This document shows, one piece after another, positions 1-8,286 of a stretch of DNA of 64,000 nt. Source of the DNA: Dyadobacter sp. CY261. Its GTDB lineage: Bacteria > Bacteroidota > Bacteroidia > Cytophagales > Spirosomataceae. The notes beneath the pieces were generated by a model, which worked only from the letters and a program-made list of their open reading frames with translations, made no database searches and had not been told where the DNA came from. Where the stretch lies: contig NZ_JAKCPW010000015.1 in the NCBI RefSeq assembly GCF_021440085.1, positions 1-64,000 on the forward strand, read 5' to 3'. Numbering within the stretch: position 1 is the first letter of the stretch; each line of letters starts with the position of its first letter. Made by a program: the position numbers and the translations under genes.

Positions 1-53
1 CACATCAAGCACTTGGCTTTTTAACACCGAATGAGTTTAAACAAACGGGATAA
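1..53 (+). mobile_element. IS3-family-like transposase, C-terminal end only
   Basis: Reading from base 3, the frame gives HQALGFLTPNEFKQTG followed by a stop at 51-53. The pattern (R-P-)H-Q-A-L-G-x-x-T-P-N-E is the usual end of the DDE integrase core of IS3/IS481-type transposases. Only 16 residues are inside the window, so the rest of the element lies to the left. The right end of the insertion sequence should fall a few tens of bases after the stop; I could not recognise the terminal inverted repeat without the other end. The next gene appears to be cut by it. Confidence 0.6.
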
Positions 54-630
54 GCTCTATTCAGCAATTGATCACCCAAAAGGGGATAACACACTGATAC
101 AAAAGCTTCGCGCAAAGCACAAATATCGCAGCCATATCATGTATAGGAGTCGTGATAAATTCAAACGTCCGATTTCACTTGCTTTAATTGACCTTTTTTT
201 TCAAGAGCCGAGCCTGAGATTTTATGGGAGAATCATTCAAGAAGTAACAAACACCAGCCAAAAATATCTTGTTCAAATTAGACAAAGTGCATATAATGCT
301 ACTTATAGAAAGGCTGTTGTCGATGTTAGTGGACTGGCAAATAGTAAATCATTAAAAATGAATTTTTATTCCTCTCAGGAAGCGCTTATAAAGGAATTGA
401 CGACCTATGCCAGATCTCGATCTATAATTTTAGCAGACGAACGACTTGGGAATAATCTTCTACAGCTAAGTGATTTATTTACTGGAAGTATTTACGGCGA
501 ATTGTTTGGGAAACCTCGAAACCCAACCAAAATAGCCATTACCGATTACTTAAAAAAGCGATTGGGGGTAAGCGATTTAAAACAACTGCGGAATATAAAA
601 AGCAGTAAATTCCTTTTGGCAGGCATATAA
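31..630 (+). CDS. DUF3800-like protein, probably 5'-truncated by the IS
   Basis: This reading frame encodes 199 residues with no signal peptide or membrane segment. The C-terminal stretch ADERLGNNLLQLSDLFTGSI resembles the Q-L-x-D-hydrophobic-x-x-G end of DUF3800 proteins, a family often found in mobile and defence regions and thought to have a nuclease-like fold. The N-terminal YIDESG-type motif expected in that family is absent. The first codons overlap the transposase tail in another frame, so the ATG at 31 is probably fortuitous; an internal ATG at 139 is an alternative. I read this as the 3' remainder of a gene interrupted by the insertion. The family call is moderate and the function unknown. 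Confidence 0.45.
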   Translation: MSLNKRDKLYSAIDHPKGDNTLIQKLRAKHKYRSHIMYRSRDKFKRPISLALIDLFFQEPSLRFYGRIIQEVTNTSQKYLVQIRQSAYNATYRKAVVDVSGLANSKSLKMNFYSSQEALIKELTTYARSRSIILADERLGNNLLQLSDLFTGSIYGELFGKPRNPTKIAITDYLKKRLGVSDLKQLRNIKSSKFLLAGI

Positions 631-943
631 AAAAATCGACAAGAACACCCGTCAGGCGACAGCTTGACCAAGGTCATTCGAGTCGATCATGCTAAATATA
701 CGATTTGAATTCGTTTTTTCAAGATTTTTTTACTTTTCACTCGATTTAAAATTATTGTTCATCATCGAAGCGACTCCCGGACATTGAGTGCCAGGGTTTT
801 CAGTCGTATAAATGGCTTTGGTATCGATTGGCCCGGCCATTATTTTGCCTATGAGCAGCAAAATCGATAGATAGCGTGGTCATGCAGCCTTTCAGGACTT
901 CTTTAAGTGGGACTGAGGCCATCGTGTACGACGAACACCGTGC
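631..943. other. intergenic region, no convincing gene
   Basis: The first half is AT-rich. The second half holds only a short open frame (about 846-971, plus) that ends inside the 3' end of the Hsp70-like gene and matches nothing I recognise. No terminator with a T-tract was found. Confidence 0.4.
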
Positions 944-2203
944 CTACGAAAACCGGCTTCGCGCGTCGTAGGCCAATCCCAATCCGACGCTCGACAGCTT
1001 GTTCTCCTCCGACCATTCCGCTGCCGGAAAAAGCGCACGGAAGCTTTCCTGGATCAGGGGTATTTCGGTGGAACCGCCGGTCATGATCACGAGCCCGATA
1101 GCGTCTGCCGCTATGCCTGCGCTTTCAAGGCATTGTTTGGCCGCTTCAATAATGCGCTGCGTTTTTGTACTGATGGCGGCATTGAACACCTCGCGTTCGA
1201 CATTGATCTGCAAATCCTTGTCGATAAACGGGAGAGATGCTACATAGGCGTCACTGTTTGTAAGGCCAATCTTGATATTCTCGGTTTCCGCAAGCACCGC
1301 GTGGCCGCTTTCCTGTTCGAGGACGTTGATGAGTCGCCCGTATTTTTCAGGCGAATGTGTTTCGCGCAGCAGTTGTTTGGCCTGGAATATGGTTCTGTTG
1401 GTATATAAAAAGTTGACCTTGCTCCATTCCGACAGGTCGAAATAATGATAGGAAGGCACTTCGAGGTTTTTGGTACCATAAGTGGTGCGGAACCCGAGCT
1501 CGGGCATCATGCGCGCCAGGCTGAGGTCTTTGTCAAAATCATTCCCGCCGAGGCGCACGCCGGTGTTTGCAAGGATATCGCTGGTACGGTCATGTTTAAG
1601 CGCGTTATCTTTGGACAATCTGATCACCGTAAAATCGGAAGTACCTCCACCGAGATCCACAACCATGGCGAGTTTTTCACCCGTTACCCTGGCCTCATGG
1701 GCAAATGCAGCGGCGATTGGCTCGAACTGGAAGCCGACGTGCCCGAAGCCCAGGCTTTTGGCAATGGCCTTCAATTCGTCCTCAGCCCGCTGATCGGCAG
1801 CCGGATCATTGTCCACAAAATGGACCGGCCTGCCCATTACGACATGTTTCAGCTCCGTACCGCAATCGGCCTCTGCCTTCTGTTTCATCTGATCCAGGAA
1901 TGCCGCCACAATCTGATCGAACTTCATCAACTCACCATTGACCATCGTTCCCTGCCGCATCGCAGGTGTGCCCAAAACGCGTTTCAAACTTCGCATTAAC
2001 CTGCCTGGATTGCGGTTCAGAAACCGTTCCATGGCGGCGCGGCCAAAGAATGCCTCATTGTCTTTCCGCGCAAAAAACATCGCGCTCGGGATTGTCTTAT
2101 GGTCGTTTTCTACGGGAATGAGAAAAACGTCGTCTTGGTTGGCGATCGCAAGGCTTGAATTGGAGGTGCCGAAATCGATGCCGCAGAAAACAGGAGTAGC
2201 CAT
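944..2203 (-). CDS. short Hsp70-family ATPase (YegD-like)
   Basis: This is a 419-residue actin-fold ATPase of the Hsp70 superfamily. Phosphate-1 motif GIDFGTSNSSLAI lies at about residues 8-20, phosphate-2 motif VVDLGGGTSDF at 181-191, and the C-terminal adenosine-type motif TGGSTEIP near 375-382. The protein ends right after the nucleotide-binding domain, so the substrate-binding and lid domains of DnaK (about 640 residues) are missing, as in the YegD group. The ATG at 2203 starts directly on the family N-terminus; a longer frame upstream would add 63 residues unlike the family. It is divergent from the tautomerase gene. A stand-alone chaperone-like ATPase with unknown client is likely. Confidence 0.85.
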   Translation of the reverse strand: MATPVFCGIDFGTSNSSLAIANQDDVFLIPVENDHKTIPSAMFFARKDNEAFFGRAAMERFLNRNPGRLMRSLKRVLGTPAMRQGTMVNGELMKFDQIVAAFLDQMKQKAEADCGTELKHVVMGRPVHFVDNDPAADQRAEDELKAIAKSLGFGHVGFQFEPIAAAFAHEARVTGEKLAMVVDLGGGTSDFTVIRLSKDNALKHDRTSDILANTGVRLGGNDFDKDLSLARMMPELGFRTTYGTKNLEVPSYHYFDLSEWSKVNFLYTNRTIFQAKQLLRETHSPEKYGRLINVLEQESGHAVLAETENIKIGLTNSDAYVASLPFIDKDLQINVEREVFNAAISTKTQRIIEAAKQCLESAGIAADAIGLVIMTGGSTEIPLIQESFRALFPAAEWSEENKLSSVGLGLAYDARSRFS

Positions 2204-2417
2204 TGTGTTGGGAAATTGGGGGCGCAAATGTCCGATTATTTGCAGTGTAATGCAAATCAGAATGGAAATTAAATGGAGAACTGAATCTCCCGGAGATCCC
2301 TGCAACTTGTGATCTATGTCACGTAACGAACCGCTTGCGATGCGGTTCCTTTGTAATGTCAAAACGCAATAATGGATTGATAACAAACACATTGATAATC
2401 CTTAAATATTAGAAATC

Positions 2418-2639
2418 ATGCCATACGTGAAAATCGAGGTGACGCGTGAAGGTGTTACCAGACAGCAAAAACAGGCGCTCATCGCCGGAGTGACAAATTT
2501 AATAACCGATGTCCTGGACAAAGATCCCCAGCTTACACATGTGGTAATCCAGGAGATTGAGCTGGACGACTGGGGCTTTGCCGGCGAGCAGGTTTCCGTG
2601 CTTCGCGAAAAAGGGATTACAGCAAAAAAAAATCAGTAA
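2418..2639 (+). CDS. 4-oxalocrotonate tautomerase family protein
   Basis: The 73-residue product begins Met-Pro-Tyr-Val-Lys. After removal of Met, Pro-1 is the catalytic base of this family, which interconverts keto and enol forms of small acids. Length (about 60-75) and the helix-rich middle followed by HVVIQEIELDDWGFAG fit the family. It lies 19 bases upstream of an SDR gene, so the two are probably co-transcribed. The natural substrate is unknown; such tautomerase/SDR pairs suggest handling of a small carbonyl or xenobiotic compound. Confidence 0.85.
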   Translation: MPYVKIEVTREGVTRQQKQALIAGVTNLITDVLDKDPQLTHVVIQEIELDDWGFAGEQVSVLREKGITAKKNQ

Positions 2640-2658
2640 AACAACCTTTAAAATAACA

Positions 2659-3399
2659 ATGAAAACAATAATCGTAACCGGCGCTTCCACTGGTATAGGA
2701 AAAGCCATCGCAAGTCTTTTTCTGCAAAATGAATATAATGTGGTTATTAACTCCGCCAACGAGGACAATCTGACCGCAACATACAACGAGCTGGGGCATC
2801 ACGACCGCCTGGCGATGGTAGTGGGTGATATCAGTAAAAGAGCTACCGGGCAGCAGTTGGTGGAAACAGCAGTGACACGTTTCGGCAGCGCAGATGTTCT
2901 GATCAATAATGCGGGTATTTTTGAACCTAAAGGCTTCCTGGACGTGGATGAGGAACATCTGGACCGCTTCCTGGGTATTAACCTGAAAGGTACCTTTTTC
3001 GCCAGTCAGGCTGCCATAAGTCAGATGTTGTTACAGGGTGAAGGATCGATCATCAACATTGGTACCGTGCTCGTTGACCACGCAATCGGCGGCTTCCCGG
3101 CCACTGCACCTATTGCCAGCAAAGGTGGTATCCACGCATTAACCCGCCAACTTGCGGCTGAATTTGGCAAGGACAACATTCGTGTCAACTGCATTGCCCC
3201 CGGTATTATCAGAAGCCCGCTTCAAGCGAAAAACGGCATTGATAACGCCGACGGCCTGGCTGGCCTGCATCTGGTCAACCGGATTGGTGAAACCGAGGAT
3301 GTGGCGCAACTGGCACTTTATCTTGCAGGTAGCAACTTTGTGACCGGTGAGGTGATCAATCTGGACGGAGGCCATGTGGCCGGTCACCATATTGGTTAG
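2659..3399 (+). CDS. SDR-family protein lacking the catalytic tyrosine
   Basis: The 246-residue Rossmann protein has the dinucleotide motif TGASTGIG near the N-terminus and LINNAGIF in the middle. The ATG at 2659 directly precedes the first beta strand. The active site is odd: where the classical family has Y-x-x-x-K, this protein reads P-I-A-S-K, so proline replaces the tyrosine. The upstream catalytic serine region reads INIGTVLVDHA, without the usual serine pair. Either it binds NAD(P) without classical SDR chemistry or it uses another residue. It is probably co-transcribed with the preceding tautomerase. Confidence 0.8.
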   Translation: MKTIIVTGASTGIGKAIASLFLQNEYNVVINSANEDNLTATYNELGHHDRLAMVVGDISKRATGQQLVETAVTRFGSADVLINNAGIFEPKGFLDVDEEHLDRFLGINLKGTFFASQAAISQMLLQGEGSIINIGTVLVDHAIGGFPATAPIASKGGIHALTRQLAAEFGKDNIRVNCIAPGIIRSPLQAKNGIDNADGLAGLHLVNRIGETEDVAQLALYLAGSNFVTGEVINLDGGHVAGHHIG

Positions 3400-3459
3400 G
3401 CGGAAGGACATTATTTCCACAAGTGGGGGAATGATATAAGGTAAGTTTGATTTCGACGG

Positions 3460-3513
3460 GGCGTATACGGCTCCGGGGTAGGCATACCCCGGAGCCGTAT
3501 ACGCCGTTTTCTT
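3460..3513 (+). terminator. strong hairpin terminator after tautomerase/SDR
   Basis: A perfect 21-bp inverted repeat (3460-3480 and 3485-3505) with a four-base loop is followed by GTTTTCTTT. It sits about 60 bases after the SDR stop and before the histidine kinase start. Confidence 0.75.
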
Positions 3514-3562
3514 TGGGTACGGATTTTGCTGTAACCACCAATCACGCTTACTTTACGCATCC

Positions 3563-5452
3563 ATGCATTTGACGAACGATTTGATTTTCCAAAACCTTAG
3601 TGAGGGCATATTTGTGTTGGATGAGGCAGGAACGATTCAAAAGTGCAATGCCATAGCTACGGCCATTACCGGTTATCAAAACTCCGAAGTTGAGAACAAA
3701 CCCTTTGAAACGGTAGGTGACGGCCAGGACGATCCTATCAAATACCGGTATGAGCTGGATCAGGCTTTACAGAAAAAGCGGCTGGTCGTGGAAGGCTGGA
3801 AGCGGAGAAAGGACGGAACCCGCTATTGGGCGGAAACTTGCTACTCACCTATCTACGACGACGACCAGAAGCATTCGGGTTATTGTGTGCTGTTGCGGGA
3901 CATTTCCGAAAGAAAACAACAGCAAGTCGATATCCGTGAGAGTGAGGAACACTACCGACTGATGGTCGAAGCGATCCGTGACTACTCGATCTTTATGCTC
4001 AATCCGGAAGGGATTGTCGTGACTTGGAATGATGGAGGAGCGCTGATCCATGGCTATGTCGAAAGCGAGATCATAGGTAAACATTTTTCAGTATTTTACC
4101 CGCCCAGCGAACAGGTTGCGGAAAAAACGGAGCGTGAATTGCGGATAGCGCAGGAGAACGGCTCCTACCGCGAGGAAGGTTGGCGTGTGAAAAAGGGTGG
4201 GTCGTTATTTTGGGCGAATGTGGTACTGACGGCCTTATTCAACAATCAGAACAAGCTTATAGGCTATTCCAAGGTAACCCGTGACCTCACCGACCGCCTT
4301 AAAAGTGAAGAGGCGCTGCGGCAAAGTGAGGCACGTTATCGTTCGCTGGTGGAGCAGGTGGCTGATTACGGGATATTTATGCTCGATACGAAAGGCAGGA
4401 TAGTCAGCTGGAATGAAGGGGCCAAGCGCATCAAAGGTTATACCGCGGAAGATGTGATCGGTAAATACTTTTCCATTTTTTACCCGGAAGAAGATATTGT
4501 GAACGGAAAGCCGGCCTGGGAACTTAAAGTCGCGCGATCTTCGGGTAAATATGAGGAAGAAGGCTGGCGCTTACGCAAAGACGGTACCCGATTCTGGGCC
4601 AACGTTGTCATTACCGCAGTTTCTGACTCCGAGGGACGTTTGGCAGGCTTTTCCAAAGTGACCCGCGATTTGACTGAACGGAAAATGAACGAGCAGGCTT
4701 TGCAGGAGAGTTCGATCCTGTATAAGCGGCTGGCAGATGAACTTTCGATAACGAATAGTGAGCTGTCGGAAGTAAACCGTGAACTCGAACAGTTCACCGC
4801 AATCGTTTCGCACGACCTGAAAGAACCTGTGCGTACCGTGAGGAGCTTTTTGCATTTGATGGACATGCATGTGAACCAGCAAAAATATGAATTACTCAAA
4901 CCAAATATCGGTAAGAGCATTCAGGCCGCACAGCGCATGCAGGAGCTGATCGATAATCTGCTCGACTATTCGCAGATCAGCAAGGTGGGACTGCAACAGC
5001 AGGAGCTGACTGTCGATGACCTGATCGGAGAGGCAATGCAGAACCTCACCGATGCTATCGCGCATTCGGGTGCGCAAATCAGCGTCGCGAGTAGTGTAAA
5101 ATCCTTGTATGGTGACCGGCTGCAGTTGGTTCAGTTATTTCAAAATCTGCTGGCCAATGCCATCAAGTTTACCAACGGTAGCGCCCCCCGGGTGGACGTC
5201 AGATGCTGGGCGGAAAACGGCCATGTGCGATTCGTGGTGGAAGATAATGGCATTGGAATTTCATCCCAGAACCTCGAAAAGATCTTTGAAATATTCCGAA
5301 GGCTGCATTTTACCAGCCAGTACCCTGGAACGGGTGTAGGATTGGCGGTTTGCAAGAAAGTGGTGGAGCGGCACCGGGGTAAAATTTGGGCAGAATCGGA
5401 GCAGGGCGGGGGGGCTAGTTTTCATATTAAATTACCCAGCCTAATAAACTGA
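3563..5452 (+). CDS. three-PAS hybrid-less sensor histidine kinase
   Basis: The 629-residue protein has no signal peptide or membrane span, so it should be cytoplasmic. Three PAS/PAC modules lie at about 1-122, 128-250 and 255-378; each PAC ends with a D-x-x-E/D-R-K/L-type linker. A short coiled coil leads to HisKA with the phosphorylatable His417 in VSHDLKEPVR. The HATPase domain shows the N-box QNLLANAIKF and the G1 box VEDNGIGIS, then GTGVGLAVCKK. PAS2 and PAS3 are very similar, suggesting internal duplication. It is a redox, ligand or light-type sensor by analogy; no cofactor residue is obvious. The response regulator follows 9 bases downstream. Confidence 0.9.
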   Translation: MHLTNDLIFQNLSEGIFVLDEAGTIQKCNAIATAITGYQNSEVENKPFETVGDGQDDPIKYRYELDQALQKKRLVVEGWKRRKDGTRYWAETCYSPIYDDDQKHSGYCVLLRDISERKQQQVDIRESEEHYRLMVEAIRDYSIFMLNPEGIVVTWNDGGALIHGYVESEIIGKHFSVFYPPSEQVAEKTERELRIAQENGSYREEGWRVKKGGSLFWANVVLTALFNNQNKLIGYSKVTRDLTDRLKSEEALRQSEARYRSLVEQVADYGIFMLDTKGRIVSWNEGAKRIKGYTAEDVIGKYFSIFYPEEDIVNGKPAWELKVARSSGKYEEEGWRLRKDGTRFWANVVITAVSDSEGRLAGFSKVTRDLTERKMNEQALQESSILYKRLADELSITNSELSEVNRELEQFTAIVSHDLKEPVRTVRSFLHLMDMHVNQQKYELLKPNIGKSIQAAQRMQELIDNLLDYSQISKVGLQQQELTVDDLIGEAMQNLTDAIAHSGAQISVASSVKSLYGDRLQLVQLFQNLLANAIKFTNGSAPRVDVRCWAENGHVRFVVEDNGIGISSQNLEKIFEIFRRLHFTSQYPGTGVGLAVCKKVVERHRGKIWAESEQGGGASFHIKLPSLIN

Positions 5453-5461
5453 CACCGGAAA

Positions 5462-5863
5462 ATGAGAACATTAAAACTTGCTATCGTAGAGAATGACGAG
5501 GATGAGCGCTTCTTTATGTCGGAGGCTTTCAGGGCTTCGCACGAATTTGAGATCATCGGCGAATTTGGTAATGGTGATCAATTGACGGAATGGCTGCAAG
5601 CCGCGCCGAAACAGCTCCCCGAACTCATACTTTCGGACCTGAATATGCCTGGTAAAAATGGCTACGACATCATCGACGAGCTCAAAACAACAAATCCCGA
5701 CATCCTGGTATTCGCCACATCCACCTCATCGGTAGCATCGACCCGCGAAAAATGCATTCGGGCAGGTGCGAGGGACTTTATCGCCAAACCGGACATTTTC
5801 GTTGCCTATGATTCATTTGTAAGCGAATTTTATCGCCTGGCTTGCCGGTATTTTGGATGCTGA
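5462..5863 (+). CDS. single-domain response regulator
   Basis: The 133-residue product is a receiver domain only. Acidic residues N-D-E-D occur near residues 11-14, the phospho-acceptor Asp59 is in LSDLNMPGKNG, the conserved Thr/Ser is in ATSTSS, and the Lys is in IAKPD. There is no output domain, so it probably passes phosphate on or acts by protein contact, as in CheY- and Rcp1-type partners of PAS kinases. It is translated from the same transcript as the kinase. The downstream AraC gene converges on it. Confidence 0.9.
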   Translation: MRTLKLAIVENDEDERFFMSEAFRASHEFEIIGEFGNGDQLTEWLQAAPKQLPELILSDLNMPGKNGYDIIDELKTTNPDILVFATSTSSVASTREKCIRAGARDFIAKPDIFVAYDSFVSEFYRLACRYFGC

Positions 5864-5890
5864 CGTACCGTCTCGGTCAAACCGGCACAG

Positions 5891-6901
5891 TCAGAAATCG
5901 TTCTTCTTCTGTACCGGCGTTGTCTTTGTCCAGCTTTTAAATGCCCGGTGGAATGCGCTCGGTTCGGCGTAGCCCAACACGTCCGATATGGAATGAACTT
6001 TGGCGTCGGTATTGCGCAGGAGGTTAAATGCCAGTTCTTTTTTAATGGACGTTCCCAGCGACCTGTAACTTTCGCTATGTTGGCTGAGCTTTCTCTGGAA
6101 CGACCGTTCGCTCATATTCATATGTGCGGCAATTATTTCGAGCGACGGTATTTTGCCAGCGAAGTCGCGCATGATCACCTGCCGGACCTGGTCGCAAAAA
6201 CTGGCCGATTTTTCGAATGTGGCGGCTTTTTCGCGTAACGTTTCGGCAAAATGCGCATACAGCGACTCGTCATAGCTGAGAATCGGAATATCTGCAAACC
6301 CTTTTTCGTAAATAAGAAGGTTCTTCTCCTTTTGAAAGCCTGCCGGACAGTTGAACACCCGCTCATAATCGGATCTGGACTGAAAAGCAGGGAACTGAAA
6401 TTCAGCTTTAAGGGGATAGATTTTTCGGCCTGTGAATATGTAAATGAAGTTGAATGTTCCGCTCATGGCCGCATCGATGGCATGCCGGGCCGTTTCGGGG
6501 GAAACATCCCACCAAATCGGATTGACGCCAAACGTTACTTCACAACCTTTGTTGGTCACTTCCATTTTGTAGGAGATCCAGCCTGATACCATTTGCTGGT
6601 AGCGTTGCAATTCGGTGTAGGTGTCCTTGACAGTGCGGCAACTCTGCATCAGGTAACCCAGCAAACCGAAAACCGACGGGTTATTCTGAATCCCTGAATG
6701 CAATCCAATACATGGATCGCCGGAAGAGGCTTCCAGTGTACTCCACATGTTCATTACCGGAACCACACCTTCGACACGGCTGTCGGCATCGTTCAGGCCC
6801 TCGGGTGTAATGCCGAGTGCGCTGCATGCTTTTTGAAGGTCAGCTCCGCGAGTGCTTGCTGCGTAGATGAGGTTTCTTAATACACGTATAGTAGTATACA
6901 T
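5891..6901 (-). CDS. AraC-family regulator with PF12625-type N-terminal domain
   Basis: The 336-residue protein has an N-terminal region (about 15-200) of the arabinose-binding-like type found in ArgR/OruR-like AraC proteins. A C-terminal pair of helix-turn-helix motifs (about 240-333) includes MNMSERSFQRKLSQHSESY and the second-helix signature LGYAEPSAFHRAFKSWTKTTP. It is a cytoplasmic DNA-binding activator that should respond to a small ligand. It is divergent from the SGNH/MBOAT operon across a 314-base spacer, so that operon is a possible target. Confidence 0.85.
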   Translation of the reverse strand: MYTTIRVLRNLIYAASTRGADLQKACSALGITPEGLNDADSRVEGVVPVMNMWSTLEASSGDPCIGLHSGIQNNPSVFGLLGYLMQSCRTVKDTYTELQRYQQMVSGWISYKMEVTNKGCEVTFGVNPIWWDVSPETARHAIDAAMSGTFNFIYIFTGRKIYPLKAEFQFPAFQSRSDYERVFNCPAGFQKEKNLLIYEKGFADIPILSYDESLYAHFAETLREKAATFEKSASFCDQVRQVIMRDFAGKIPSLEIIAAHMNMSERSFQRKLSQHSESYRSLGTSIKKELAFNLLRNTDAKVHSISDVLGYAEPSAFHRAFKSWTKTTPVQKKNDF

Positions 6902-7215
6902 ATCAATGGTTTACGGGCTGAACGGTTACTCTGATGGCGCCTAGTACCACCAGTTTGGCGTATACTATCATTCACCACCAAGGGAGGAACAATTTAATTT
7001 GTGCCAAAATAAATGCATAAAAGCCGAATAGCCTAGGTTATTTAACCCGCTCACTCAGAAACTATTACCGGTCAGTAGCAATTGGTCATCATGTTGTTCC
7101 GCGAGAGTAATAGTTGAAGTAAATTTGAGCTGTAATTACAATTTACCGATTCGCGGATCAATTGCCGGAAGTGCACCTGGCAGCGTAGTAGTTTATTAGT
7201 CAAATTTTTATAGCC
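6902..7215. other. divergent regulatory region between AraC gene and SGNH/MBOAT operon
   Basis: This 314-base AT-rich spacer has no gene I can support. It holds a good -7 box for the rightward operon at 7120-7127. No obvious tandem operator repeats were seen. Confidence 0.5.
7120..7127 (+). promoter_or_regulatory. candidate Bacteroidota promoter, -7 box TAAATTTG
   Basis: The box matches TAnnTTTG exactly. A TTG at 7094-7096 is 23 bases upstream, slightly long for the -33 element. It would give a leader of about 80 bases before the SGNH gene. Confidence 0.4.
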
Positions 7216-8268
7216 ATGAAAAAAACAAACCTCAAAGCGGCGTGCCTCGGCGGTGCGCTTGTCGTCCTTTTCCTGATCGGCTGGGAATCTTATCTCCGGC
7301 AGAGCGGATTTATTTGCTCTTATAATGACGATGAAAGTCTCTGGGCGGCCACCCGCCGGAACATCTATCAGGCCACGCCTGCCGGGCCGGTGATCGTTGG
7401 CACATCCCGTGCTAAATTTGATATTGACCTGCAAACCTGGGAAGGTATTACTGGCAAGGCCCCCGTGCAGCTGGCCATCGTGGGTACCACACCACGTCCG
7501 GTGCTTCAAGACCTCGCCAGCGACCCCAATTTCAAGGGGACTTTGATCCTGGACGTGATGGAACCACTGTTTTTTCAGCCTAATGGTTCATTCGCCGAGG
7601 TCTCTGCGACGAAAAGACTGGCCTATTACCCCAAATGGTCGCTTTCCCAGCAAGCCAGTTTTGTGATTAATCGCCAATTGGAAGATCATCTGCTCTTTCT
7701 GGACGAGGAGAAATTCTCCGTGAATGCGCTCATTAAACGTCTCCCTATCGCGAGCCGGCCGGGCGTGTTTGTATTCCCTGTTTTCCCGTTGAACTTAGAA
7801 TACGGGCTCCCAAATCGCCAGACATCGTTTACCGACAGTTTTTTAACCGATACAGCCGCGCAGGCCGAGGTGAAGGGCGTGTGGGCACGAATGGGACTTA
7901 CCAGTACCAAACGCGGCGTAGGCGGCGACACGCTTACGAACATTATCCGGTCAGTAGCAAAGTCGGTGGACCAAATCCGCGCGCGGGGCGGGCAGGTGGT
8001 ATTCGTCCGGTTTCCGTCCAGCGGCGAAGTATGGAATGCCGAGCAGCAAGCCTACCCACGGGAATTGTATTGGGAAAGGTTGTTGAAGGAAACCGGCGTT
8101 ACCGGCATCCATTTTGCCGACTACCCCGAGCTTTCGCGCTACAAATGCCCCGAATGGTCGCACCTTTCACCGGCCGACGCAAAGAGTTTTACCAAAGACC
8201 TCACGCGTATTATCGAGACGAAAACAAAGTGGTCTTTGCAAAATGCGGTATCTCAAAACATTCCATAA
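7216..8268 (+). CDS. membrane-anchored SGNH-like protein, partner of MBOAT acyltransferase
   Basis: The 350-residue product has one N-terminal membrane anchor (about residues 9-26) and an extracytoplasmic remainder. GTSRAKFD at 62-69 matches the nucleophile block of AlgX/AlgJ/DltD-like SGNH folds (Ser64), and SHLSPADAK with His316 matches their C-terminal histidine block. Such proteins transfer or remove acyl groups on surface polymers together with an MBOAT protein. The MBOAT gene follows 18 bases downstream, supporting a two-component O-acetylation system. I do not recognise a closer family name, and the acceptor polymer is unknown. Confidence 0.7.
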   Translation: MKKTNLKAACLGGALVVLFLIGWESYLRQSGFICSYNDDESLWAATRRNIYQATPAGPVIVGTSRAKFDIDLQTWEGITGKAPVQLAIVGTTPRPVLQDLASDPNFKGTLILDVMEPLFFQPNGSFAEVSATKRLAYYPKWSLSQQASFVINRQLEDHLLFLDEEKFSVNALIKRLPIASRPGVFVFPVFPLNLEYGLPNRQTSFTDSFLTDTAAQAEVKGVWARMGLTSTKRGVGGDTLTNIIRSVAKSVDQIRARGGQVVFVRFPSSGEVWNAEQQAYPRELYWERLLKETGVTGIHFADYPELSRYKCPEWSHLSPADAKSFTKDLTRIIETKTKWSLQNAVSQNIP

Positions 8269-8286
8269 CAATCGACATTATTAGCC

